A stretch of DNA of 30,697 bases from CAYSLZ01 sp964547295 (lineage in GTDB: Bacteria; Patescibacteriota; Microgenomatia; UBA12405; JAHJSD01), in contig CAZJMH010000004.1 of the NCBI GenBank assembly GCA_964547295.1, positions 1 to 30,697 of the forward strand, written 5' to 3'. This document shows positions 22,526 through 30,236 of this stretch, one piece after another. The first letter of the stretch is position 1. Every line of letters starts with the position of its first letter. The notes under the pieces are model-generated. The model was given only the letters and a program-made list of their open reading frames with translations. It ran no database searches and was not told the origin of the DNA. The translations under genes and the position numbers were made by a program.

Positions 22526-22547
22526 AAAGATTGAGTAAAACATTGAT

Positions 22548-23237
22548 TTAAATTAAATTATTTTCCTTCCAGCTGAAATAGTCGGTTGAGGAAACAATCA
22601 GGTGGTCGATTATTGGGATATTGACCAGTTGGCTAACAGCAATCAGTTTTTCGGTCAATTTCAAATCGCTTCTGCTCGGCTGAACATCTCCGGACGGATG
22701 ATTGTGGGCCAAAATAAGGTAACAGGCCTGATGGTCAATAGCCGATTTAAAAATTTCACGTGGATGGGATAAGCTTGAGTTTAAAGTTCCAATAGAAACA
22801 ATTTCTTTGGCGGTTATCCGGTTGCGGGCGTCAAGACAGATTAAAAGAAAATATTCTTTATTTTTATCGCCGATTTCGTTTTTAATCAAATCAAAAACAT
22901 CATTTGCTGAGCGGACCCTTTTTTCAGCTTGGAAACTTTTTTGACTGCCCAGTTTGCCGATTTGAAAAGCGGCTTTCAGTTTGCAGGCGGTTGCCGGTCC
23001 GATGCCTTTTATTGAAATCAGTTGCTGAAAAGTTGCATTTTTAAGTTTGGCTAAAGATCCAAATTCTACAATCAGCCGCTGGCTGAGCTGCAAAGCGTTT
23101 TCCCCACGGCCGCCTTTTTCAATAATGATTGCTAGAAGCTCCTGTTGAGAAAGATTGGCTTCTCCGACTTGCTGTAGTCGTTCCCTTGGCCGATCTTGTA
23201 GAGGCAAATCATGAATAGTATAACTGCCTTTTCCCAC
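22548..23237 (-). CDS. radC: RadC/MPN-type JAMM domain protein
   Basis: A 229-aa RadC-family protein, GTG start. The N-terminal part has a helix-hairpin-helix (FQQLISIKGIGPATACKLKAAF). The C-terminal JAMM/MPN+ domain has the conserved HNHPSGDVQPSRSDLKLTEKL (His-x-His, Ser, Asp; about residue 177), with LILA before and IIDHLIVSSTDYFSW after. Family members were first linked to DNA repair, but the biochemical role is uncertain. The GTG is supported by TGG-TAATAT ending 6 nt upstream. It follows mutL, separated by a long palindromic element that stands between the mutL stop and the radC promoter. Confidence 0.94.
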   Translation of the reverse strand: MGKGSYTIHDLPLQDRPRERLQQVGEANLSQQELLAIIIEKGGRGENALQLSQRLIVEFGSLAKLKNATFQQLISIKGIGPATACKLKAAFQIGKLGSQKSFQAEKRVRSANDVFDLIKNEIGDKNKEYFLLICLDARNRITAKEIVSIGTLNSSLSHPREIFKSAIDHQACYLILAHNHPSGDVQPSRSDLKLTEKLIAVSQLVNIPIIDHLIVSSTDYFSWKENNLI

Positions 23238-23243
23238 AATTTA

Positions 23244-23252
23244 ATATTACCA
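23244..23252 (-). promoter_or_regulatory. Extended -10 of radC (leaderless GTG)
   Basis: TGG-TAATAT ends 6 nt before the GTG, so the message would start on the GTG. Confidence 0.5.
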
Positions 23253-23256
23253 TAAT

Positions 23257-23303
23257 AAGGTTCAAACCTACTTAACCTTCAAGGTTGTTTAGGTTTGAAC
23301 CTT
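23257..23303 (-). repeat. 47-nt palindromic element after mutL
   Basis: 14-bp perfect outer arms (23257-23270, 23290-23303) and 6-bp inner arms AACCTT/AAGGTT (23274-23279, 23281-23286) share one centre at 23280. Only three mismatched pairs lie between. On the minus strand it begins CTCCCAAGGTT directly after the mutL stop, like the element at 14839-14882. Confidence 0.7.
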
Positions 23304-23308
23304 GGGAG

Positions 23309-25051
23309 CTAACTGCGGTGGAAGCGCTTATTAAGTTCGTTAAGATTAATTTTGATTCGTGTTGGCCTGCCGTGCGGACAGGTTAATCCTTTACTGCCAA
23401 GATTATTAATTTTGTCGATAATTTCCTGTCTTTTTCTGGGAATCAATTTATCGCCTTGCTTAACCGCTGCTCGGCAAGCCAAATAAGCTAAGCTGGTTAA
23501 ACTTTGAACATCTATACCGGGTGGTTGGTTGGAATCAAAATCAAAATCTTCCTCTGGATCTTTTAATTCATCAAGATAATCTTTAATTATCATGTCAATA
23601 TTTTTATCTTTTAAAATTATTGGCACGGCGCCTACTTTAATTAAATTTTCCCCAATTGTAAATTTAAATCCAATTGTCTCAAGTATAGCCTGGTGTTTTT
23701 TAACTAAATTCACATCCTGAGGAGTTAGTTTTATTTCTTCATCAAACATTAATTCTTGGCTAGTGCCCTGTTTGGACTTAAAATTAGTTTTAAACTCTTC
23801 AAATAATATTCTTTCTTCAGCTGCATGCTGGTCGTAAATAATTAAACCATCAACATCCGGAACTATTAGATAGAGATTATTAATTTGCCAAATTTCACTT
23901 TCATTTATTCCGGTGTAGGTTTCCTCTTTATCTTCGAATATTGCTTTTATAAATTTTTCTTTATCTGTGTAAGTCGGCTGGTTTTTATAAATTTTGGGTT
24001 GAGAGAAAATTTTGCTCTGATCTGCTTTAATTTTTGGTGTTTGATATACATTTTTGTGATTTTCCGCCGTTTGGCTGATTTTTGAAGAAATTGCTTTGTA
24101 AACAGTTTCAAAAATAATTCCTGGTGAAATAAATTTTATTTCTTCTTTTCTCGGATGGACATTAACGTCAATTAAATCCTGCCGGACATTAAGTTTTAAG
24201 ATATAAGCCGGCTTAATACCTGAAGGCAGCAGTTGCCGATAAGCTTTATATATTGCTCCGGAAACAGTTTTATTACTCAAGTAGCGTTGATTAATAAATA
24301 AATACTGGATTGATTGTTTTTTACGTGCCGTTTCCGGCAAGCCGACAAACCCCTTTAAATTAAAATAATCCGCCTTGATTTCAATCGTCGAAAACTGGTC
24401 CAAATCAAGGTTTAGTAAATTTATTAACCGGTCAGTTATGGTTTTATTTTCAGCCAAATTAAAAATTTCTCGGCTGTTGTGAATCAGCCGGAAACCAGTT
24501 TTCGGATGACAAATTGCCTGGGCGGTAACAAAGTCCCGGATATGTTTAAATTCAGTTTGGCTGGTTTTTAAAAACTTTTGTCTGGCCGGGATATTAAAAA
24601 ATAAATCTTCAACGGTAATTGTTGTTCCACTAGGATGACCACAAGTTTGAATAGCCGGTTTTTTTGAGCCTTGAATAATTAATTCTGTTCCCTCAACTGA
24701 ACCAGCAGTTTTTGTTTTTAGATTAAATTTCGATACTGAGGCAATACTCGCCAATGCTTCTCCCCGGAAACCAAAAGTATTAATTTGATTAAGGTCATCA
24801 ATGGACTTAATTTTGCTGGTTGAGTAGCGTTTTACGGCCAGTTGTGCGTTTTGTCTAGACATTCCTTGACCATTGTCGCGGATTTTAATCTTTTCTTTGC
24901 CGCCCTTATCAATATTGATTTCTATAAAACTAGCTCCAGCGTCTAAAGAGTTTTCAACTAACTCTTTAACCACCGATGCTGGTCTTTCCACTACCTCACC
25001 AGCGGCAATTTGGTTAACTATTTTTTCTGGCAAAATTTTAATTTTATTCAT
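23309..25051 (-). CDS. mutL: DNA mismatch repair endonuclease MutL
   Basis: A 580-aa MutL. The GHKL ATPase domain is complete: QIAAGEVVERPASVVKELVENSLDAGA, IRDNGQGM, FGFRGEALASIA and GTTITVEDLFFNIPARQKFL. The C-terminal domain has the endonuclease motif DQHA-x2-E-x4-E (about residue 407), ACRAAVKQGDKL and CPHGRPTRI (about 556). It is therefore a nicking-type MutL, as expected for organisms without MutH. The start was placed at MNKIKILP, overlapping mutS by 8 nt; an upstream extension reads in the mutS tail. Translation is likely coupled to mutS. Confidence 0.97.
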   Translation of the reverse strand: MNKIKILPEKIVNQIAAGEVVERPASVVKELVENSLDAGASFIEINIDKGGKEKIKIRDNGQGMSRQNAQLAVKRYSTSKIKSIDDLNQINTFGFRGEALASIASVSKFNLKTKTAGSVEGTELIIQGSKKPAIQTCGHPSGTTITVEDLFFNIPARQKFLKTSQTEFKHIRDFVTAQAICHPKTGFRLIHNSREIFNLAENKTITDRLINLLNLDLDQFSTIEIKADYFNLKGFVGLPETARKKQSIQYLFINQRYLSNKTVSGAIYKAYRQLLPSGIKPAYILKLNVRQDLIDVNVHPRKEEIKFISPGIIFETVYKAISSKISQTAENHKNVYQTPKIKADQSKIFSQPKIYKNQPTYTDKEKFIKAIFEDKEETYTGINESEIWQINNLYLIVPDVDGLIIYDQHAAEERILFEEFKTNFKSKQGTSQELMFDEEIKLTPQDVNLVKKHQAILETIGFKFTIGENLIKVGAVPIILKDKNIDMIIKDYLDELKDPEEDFDFDSNQPPGIDVQSLTSLAYLACRAAVKQGDKLIPRKRQEIIDKINNLGSKGLTCPHGRPTRIKINLNELNKRFHRS

Positions 25052-27599
25052 TGGCCTTAAAAAGCTCCTTTTGTTTTTGGTTGTTTCTTTTTTTCTTTCC
25101 TTTGTATAAATCTTGTTGACTTTGTTTTGTTTTTTGTAGAATTTCTTTAGCTCGTTTAATAACCGGTTTTGGCAGTCCGGCCAGCCGGCCGACTTCAATA
25201 CCGTAACTGTGCCATGAACCACCTTCAACTACCTGATGAAGGAAAATAATTTTATCACCTTCACGTTTTACTGCCATTTGATAATTTTTAATTTGTTCAT
25301 ATTTTTCAGCTAGTCGGGTTAATTCGTGATAATGAGTGGCAAAAAGAGTTAAAGCCTGTTTATTTTTATTTTCTACCAGATGTTCGACTACTGCCCAGGC
25401 CAAACTCATACCGTCAAAAGTGCTTGTTCCCCGGCCTATCTCATCAAAAATTATTAAGCTTTTTGGAGTGCAGTTATTAAGAATATTGGCTGTTTCTATC
25501 ATTTCTACCAAAAAAGTGCTTTGGCCTAAACTGATTTTATCACTTGCTCCAACCCGGGTGAAAATTTGATCTCTGATTGGAATTTGGGCTTTTTTAGCTG
25601 GAACGAAGCTGCCAATTTGCGCCATAAGGCAAATTAAAGCAACTTGTCTTAAATAAGTAGACTTACCGGCCATATTTGGACCGGTTATTATTAGAATTTG
25701 GTTTTCTTTATTATTCATTCGTGTGTCATTGGGAATAAATGGTTCACTTTGTATTTTTTCAACTACCGGGTGACGGCCTTTATTTATACCTAAGTTGCCT
25801 TTAGGAACAATATTGGGTCGGGTATAGCGGTTTTTATGGGCGCATTCGGCTAAGCTGGTATACCCATCCAGCTTAGCAGTCGACGATGACGACTGCTGAG
25901 CTGGAAGCGTGTATGTTAATATTTCTTCCAATAATTTCTGAAAAATCTCCTTTTCAATTTGTTTAGTTAATTCTTCTGCCTCTAAAACTGCTTCTTCTCG
26001 GTCTTTTAATTCCGGAACTATGTAGCGCTCACAATTGACTAAAGTTTGCTTACGAATATAGTTTTCAGGCACTTTATTTATATTAGATTTGCTGACCTGA
26101 ATATAAAACCCATAAACTTTGTTTTGACCGATTTTTAAACTTTCTATTCCAGTCTTCTTTTTTTGGTCTTTTTCAAATTTTTTCAGCCAATTTTTACTTC
26201 CAGAAACAACTTCTCGGTATTTGTCTAATTTTTCATCGACGCCATCAGCAATATAGCCGCCATCAGTTAAGTTTGCCGGAGGTTCTTTCTTTAATTTCTT
26301 ATCTAGAAGTTCAATTAAAGGTTTAATTTGACTAATTAAGTCTTTTGGCAACAAATAAGCTAATTCAGCCAAATTTTTGTTCAAGTATCGTTCAATTTCA
26401 TTGGTTTTTTGCAATGAGTTTTTTAGTCCCACCAAGTCTCTTGGGTTGGCAGTTCCAACAGAAACACGTGAAATTAACCGCTCAATATCTAAAATTTGAC
26501 TTAATAAATTTTTAATTTCTTTTCGTTTCTGGGGTTGATTTTTCAAAATTTCCACTGCGCTTAAGCGCTGATTAATTTGGTCAATGTTAGTTAGCGGATG
26601 GAGCAGCCATGATTTTAATTTTCTGCCGCCATTAGCCGTTTGGGTGTAATCCAGAACTGAAATTAAAGTTGCTTCACTTTTTTCGCCTCTAATTGTTGAC
26701 AATAATTCCAGATTGGTAATTGTAGTTGGATCAAGTTGTAAATATTGATTTGATTTATAGGGGGTTATTTTATTGATGTGTTTGAGATTAGTTTTTTGAG
26801 TTTCAAGTAAATAATTTAAAATACCAGCAGCGGCTTTTAAACCAGTTTTTTCTTTTTTGGGTCTAATGCCAAAACCTTCTAATTTTTTAACTTGAAAATG
26901 ACTTTTCAAAATTTGATTATAATTTTTAATGTTTTTGTTCCAATTATCGTCGGGATAAATATTTGTATTTGGGGCTACTCTTAAAGACCTTAAAACTTCT
27001 GGCCGATTATAATTTTGATGGGAAGAGATTACTTCTGCTGGCTTAATTCGGATGAGTTCTCCGCTTAGACTTTTTTCTAAATCTTTAAATTTAATTTGTC
27101 GAAGATAAAATTCGCCGGTGCTTAAGTCGACATAAGCCAAGCCGAGTTGATTATTGTCTATTTCAATTCCTAAACTAAAATTATTTTCTTTCTGAACTAA
27201 ATTCTTGTCATCCAATATTGTTCCTGGCGTAACCACGCGGACGACGTCCCTTTCAACCATTCCGTCTGCTTCTTCAGCAGATTCCATTTGTTCGCAGATG
27301 GCAACTTTATATCCGGTTTTAACCAGCTTTCCTAAATAAGAATTCATTGCGTGGTATGGCACACCGCACATTGGAATTCGGCCGTCGCTTCCTCGTTTAC
27401 GAGTAGTTAGAGTAATGCCAAGAACTTTTGACCCGATTTTAGCGTCGTCAAGAAAAAGTTCGTAAAAATCCCCCAAACGAAATAAAACCAAGCAATCAGC
27501 ATATTCCTTTTTGATTTTCAGATACTGTTGCATCATCGGCGTTGAAAATTCCAACTTATCAAGTTTGGCTAGTTCCTCTTCTTTGTCTAATTTCGCCAT
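25044..27599 (-). CDS. mutS: DNA mismatch repair protein MutS
   Basis: An 851-aa MutS. Domain I starts PMMQQYLKIKKEYADCLVLF and contains the mismatch-reading Phe45-Tyr46-Glu47 in RLGDFYELF. Then a connector, lever and clamp region (with NEIERYLNKN, VYGFYIQVSKSNI) and the C-terminal ABC-type ATPase: GPNMAGKSTYLRQ (about residue 620), STFLVEMIETANIL, LIIFDEIGRGTSTFDG and LFATHYHELT. Residues about 566-578 (QQSSSSTAKLDGY) are encoded by a 37-nt near-perfect hairpin at 25868-25904 placed before the conserved SLAECA segment. A TGT-TATAAT lies 6 nt before the ATG. It forms an operon with mutL. Confidence 0.98.
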   Translation of the reverse strand: MAKLDKEEELAKLDKLEFSTPMMQQYLKIKKEYADCLVLFRLGDFYELFLDDAKIGSKVLGITLTTRKRGSDGRIPMCGVPYHAMNSYLGKLVKTGYKVAICEQMESAEEADGMVERDVVRVVTPGTILDDKNLVQKENNFSLGIEIDNNQLGLAYVDLSTGEFYLRQIKFKDLEKSLSGELIRIKPAEVISSHQNYNRPEVLRSLRVAPNTNIYPDDNWNKNIKNYNQILKSHFQVKKLEGFGIRPKKEKTGLKAAAGILNYLLETQKTNLKHINKITPYKSNQYLQLDPTTITNLELLSTIRGEKSEATLISVLDYTQTANGGRKLKSWLLHPLTNIDQINQRLSAVEILKNQPQKRKEIKNLLSQILDIERLISRVSVGTANPRDLVGLKNSLQKTNEIERYLNKNLAELAYLLPKDLISQIKPLIELLDKKLKKEPPANLTDGGYIADGVDEKLDKYREVVSGSKNWLKKFEKDQKKKTGIESLKIGQNKVYGFYIQVSKSNINKVPENYIRKQTLVNCERYIVPELKDREEAVLEAEELTKQIEKEIFQKLLEEILTYTLPAQQSSSSTAKLDGYTSLAECAHKNRYTRPNIVPKGNLGINKGRHPVVEKIQSEPFIPNDTRMNNKENQILIITGPNMAGKSTYLRQVALICLMAQIGSFVPAKKAQIPIRDQIFTRVGASDKISLGQSTFLVEMIETANILNNCTPKSLIIFDEIGRGTSTFDGMSLAWAVVEHLVENKNKQALTLFATHYHELTRLAEKYEQIKNYQMAVKREGDKIIFLHQVVEGGSWHSYGIEVGRLAGLPKPVIKRAKEILQKTKQSQQDLYKGKKKRNNQKQKELFKANE
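25849..25904. repeat. In-frame palindromic insert in mutS
   Basis: Arms 25868-25882 and 25890-25904 pair over 15 bp with one G-T wobble. The left arm also pairs with 25849-25858 (GCTAAGCTGG), a perfect 10-bp match, so three arms share one sequence. It codes for the Gln/Ser-rich stretch. Confidence 0.75.
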
Positions 27600-27605
27600 A
27601 ATCCA

Positions 27606-27614
27606 ATTATAACA
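27606..27614 (-). promoter_or_regulatory. Extended -10 of mutS (leaderless)
   Basis: TGT-TATAAT ends 6 nt before the ATG. No -35 is visible, consistent with an extended -10. Confidence 0.65.
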
Positions 27615-27624
27615 ATTTCCTTTT

Positions 27625-27652
27625 CGTCATTCTGAGCTTGGCGAAGAATCTC
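27625..27652. repeat. CGTCATTCTGAGC-type dispersed sequence
   Basis: The stretch starts CGTCATTCTGAGCTTGGCG and ends GAAGAATCTC. A similar sequence is scattered in intergenic regions of many bacterial draft genomes (from memory, not checked here). It lies between mutS and the DUF1295-type gene. Confidence 0.4.
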
Positions 27653-27673
27653 ATTCGCTATTCGCTATCCGCT
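27653..27673. repeat. Heptamer tandem repeat upstream of the DUF1295-type gene
   Basis: ATTCGCT twice, then ATCCGCT: three 7-nt units with one change, just upstream of the promoter at 27682. Confidence 0.7.
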
Positions 27674-27681
27674 AAATACTG

Positions 27682-27687
27682 TATAAT
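27682..27687 (+). promoter_or_regulatory. -10 box of the DUF1295-type gene (leaderless)
   Basis: A perfect TATAAT with a preceding TG, ending 7 nt before the ATG at 27695. Confidence 0.6.
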
Positions 27688-27694
27688 TACAATA

Positions 27695-28459
27695 ATGAAC
27701 GTATTCTTATTTACGTTTTTAGTTATTCTCGGCCTACAGGTATTATTTTTTATTATTGCCAATACTTTTAAGACTGACAAAGTAACTGACCTAGCTTACG
27801 GGATCAGTTTTTTTATCGCCTTATGGTTAATCTTTTTTTCCTCAGCATATTCTCTGCCCAAACTGTTTATTGTCATTGCGGTTACTCTTTGGGGTTTGCG
27901 TTTAGCAGTTTATCTTTTTATCCGAATTTTAAAAATGGGCCGGGATAAGCGTTTTGACTCTATTAGAAATAATTTTTTAGATTTTGCCAAATTTTGGCTG
28001 CTTCAGGCGGTCAGCATTTGGCTTATCCTTCTCCCTTATATTTGGTTTATTGACCAGCCAACTGCAGAGATTAGAAATATGTTTTATCCCGGCTTGGCAA
28101 TTTGGGCCGCCGGACTGATTATTGAAACAATTGCTGACTGGCAGAAGTTCAAATTTAAAAACAATCCTGAAAATAAAGGCCGGTGGACAAACATCGGTTT
28201 GTGGAAGTATTCCCGCCACCCGAATTATTTCGGCGAAATTCTCTGCTGGATCGGCTTATTTATTGCTGTTTTACCTTATTTGTCCGGAATTAAGTATTTG
28301 TTTATTATCAGTCCAGCTTACATTACTACTTTACTTTTATTCGTTTCTGGTATTCCGCCCTTAGAAAAGCGTTATGAAGATAAATACGGAGAAAACCGCA
28401 AATACCAGCAATATAAATCTTCAACTTCCTTGCTTATCCCCTGGTTTAAAAAAGTCTAG
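27695..28459 (+). CDS. DUF1295/isoprenylcysteine methyltransferase-like membrane protein
   Basis: A 254-aa membrane protein with about six helices. LWGLRLAVYLFIRILKMGRDKRFD and the C-terminal NIGLWKYSRHPNYFGEILCWIGLFIA are typical of DUF1295 (a steroid 5-alpha-reductase/ICMT-like fold); the HPNYFGE motif forms the cofactor-binding region of that superfamily. It may reduce or methylate a lipid, but no reaction is proven. The start was moved downstream to MNVFLFTFLVIL because a -10 lies 7 nt before it, while a longer reading would cross the heptamer repeat. Its stop region overlaps the convergent exporter gene by 4 nt. Confidence 0.85.
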   Translation: MNVFLFTFLVILGLQVLFFIIANTFKTDKVTDLAYGISFFIALWLIFFSSAYSLPKLFIVIAVTLWGLRLAVYLFIRILKMGRDKRFDSIRNNFLDFAKFWLLQAVSIWLILLPYIWFIDQPTAEIRNMFYPGLAIWAAGLIIETIADWQKFKFKNNPENKGRWTNIGLWKYSRHPNYFGEILCWIGLFIAVLPYLSGIKYLFIISPAYITTLLLFVSGIPPLEKRYEDKYGENRKYQQYKSSTSLLIPWFKKV

Positions 28460-28469
28460 TTGCTAGTTT
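28456..28469 (-). repeat. Two-unit heptamer repeat at convergent gene ends
   Basis: CTAGTTG and CTAGTTT in tandem. It contains the stop codons of both the DUF1295-type gene and the exporter gene, which overlap by 4 nt. Confidence 0.5.
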
Positions 28470-30180
28470 GAATCTGCCAGAACTGGAAATAGCGAGAGTT
28501 TTTATCAGCCGAAAGTTCTAAATGTGTTCCGGTTTCAATAATTTTACCCTCTTCTAAAACAGCAATCCGGTCTGTCCGGGTAATTGTAGACAACCGATGG
28601 GCAATAATAATTGTTGTTTTTCCTTTGGCGGCTTTCCAAAAAGCTTTCTGAATTTTTTCCTCCGACTCTGAGTCCAACTGGCTGGTTGCTTCGTCAAAAA
28701 TAATGATTTCCGGGTTTGACAAAATCATTCTGGCAATGGCAATGCGCTGTTTTTGACCGCCGGAAAGTTTTATTCCCCTTTCACCGACTTTTGATTGGTA
28801 TTTCTTGGGCAGTGAAAGGATGAATTTATCAAGCAGAGCGATTTTTGCCGCCTCCCTTATTTTTTTTAAAGACGGATTTTTCATCCCGTAACCAATGTTG
28901 TATTCAATTGTCTCGTTAAAAAGTATCGGATCCTGAGGAACAACACCGATATGACTCCTTAAATCGTCTTTGCTGTATTTTTGGATATTAACTCCATCAA
29001 CCAAAACAACTCCTTCATCCGGATCATAAGCCCGCAAAAGCAGTTTAATAACCGTAGTTTTACCGGCGCCTGATTCGCCGACTAAAGCAACTGAACTGCC
29101 AGGTTTAACCTTTAAATCAAAATTATAAAGGGCGTCTTCTTTGCCTTCCGGGTAGGAAAAATAAACCTGGTTAAAGTCAATCTCTCCCTGTATATTTTTA
29201 ATTTTTATTGGATTTTGGGGATCTTTAACTTTTATTTCTTCATCCAAAATATCAAAATATTTTTCCATATCAGTTTTATCTTTTAATATCTCTCTGATTC
29301 TAAAAATAACCGTTGATGCCTGGCCGAAAAAAGACCGGACAAAACCAATGACCATGATAAAGTCGCCGGCCGTAATTATTCCCTGGCGGACATTGGAAAT
29401 ACCCCAGATAATGGTCAATGCCAAGCCCAAAAAACTGACTAAACCCAAGGTTACACCGAAGTAACGGAAAGTTAATGAGTAATTCCACAGCTTATCTTTC
29501 CAATCAAGGAATTTATTTTTCAATCGCTTAGTTTCCCAGTTTTCTTTAGCAAAATATTTAACTGTTTCAAAATTAATTAAATTATCAGTGATAATGCCTG
29601 ATAATTTATCGGAAACCTTGTTAAATTCTCGGCGGGCTTGAAGGTTTTTCTTGACCAGTGCCGGGCCAATAACTCCGATTATCAATACGCTGGCAATTGG
29701 TAAAAGGAACAAGTATGTTTCCAGTCGAGACAAAAAGAAAATAATTACCAGGAACTCAACAAAAATTTTAACTATTTCTCTAGAGTTTTGAAAAATTGAC
29801 CAAATGGCACCTTCGCTCCTTTTGACAGCAGAAATTAAACTGCCGGTTGTTTTTTCAGTATGAAAAGCAAAATCCAACTTTTGTATTTTTTTAAAAACAA
29901 GTATCCTTGAGTCTTCAATAACTGGTATCAACAACCAGTCACCGACTAAATGGCTCAACTGTGAAATAACAATTGAAACCAAACTTAGACCGGCAAACAG
30001 CTGAAAGACTCGCCAGACCTGATTAAAGTCTTCGGCGGTAAGGGCATCGATAAATAGTTTAAAAAAATAAGGGGCGAGGCTCGACAAAATCGCCCATAAA
30101 ATTATCAGACTGGTATAAAATAAAAATCTCAACTTGTATTTCAACAAAAAGTGAAGATATTTTTTGAATATTTCTCCCAC
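28456..30180 (-). CDS. ABC exporter, fused permease and ATPase (MsbA/MdlB-like)
   Basis: A 574-aa half-transporter with a GTG start. Six membrane helices (about residues 15-290) are followed by an ATPase domain: Walker A GESGAGKTT (about 363), Q-loop GVVPQDPILFNETI, signature LSGGQKQR (about 470), Walker B IIIFDEATSQLD and the H-loop IIAHRLST. It forms a homodimer or heterodimer that exports lipid, peptide or drug; substrate is unknown, with no partner gene nearby. TGA-TAATAT ends 7 nt before the GTG, suggesting a leaderless start. The 3' end overlaps the DUF1295-type gene by 4 nt. Confidence 0.93.
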   Translation of the reverse strand: MGEIFKKYLHFLLKYKLRFLFYTSLIILWAILSSLAPYFFKLFIDALTAEDFNQVWRVFQLFAGLSLVSIVISQLSHLVGDWLLIPVIEDSRILVFKKIQKLDFAFHTEKTTGSLISAVKRSEGAIWSIFQNSREIVKIFVEFLVIIFFLSRLETYLFLLPIASVLIIGVIGPALVKKNLQARREFNKVSDKLSGIITDNLINFETVKYFAKENWETKRLKNKFLDWKDKLWNYSLTFRYFGVTLGLVSFLGLALTIIWGISNVRQGIITAGDFIMVIGFVRSFFGQASTVIFRIREILKDKTDMEKYFDILDEEIKVKDPQNPIKIKNIQGEIDFNQVYFSYPEGKEDALYNFDLKVKPGSSVALVGESGAGKTTVIKLLLRAYDPDEGVVLVDGVNIQKYSKDDLRSHIGVVPQDPILFNETIEYNIGYGMKNPSLKKIREAAKIALLDKFILSLPKKYQSKVGERGIKLSGGQKQRIAIARMILSNPEIIIFDEATSQLDSESEEKIQKAFWKAAKGKTTIIIAHRLSTITRTDRIAVLEEGKIIETGTHLELSADKNSRYFQFWQIQTSN

Positions 30181-30187
30181 TCGATTA

Positions 30188-30196
30188 ATATTATCA
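30188..30196 (-). promoter_or_regulatory. Extended -10 of the ABC exporter gene (leaderless GTG)
   Basis: TGA-TAATAT ends 7 nt before the GTG. Confidence 0.5.
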
Positions 30197-30222
30197 CAAC
30201 TCCCCGTATTGTTATTTGGCTT

Positions 30223-30236
30223 TCCCTATTCCCTAC
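30223..30236 (-). repeat. Two-unit heptamer repeat at the helicase 3' end
   Basis: TCCCTAT and TCCCTAC in tandem. The second unit includes the helicase TAG stop. Confidence 0.5.
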
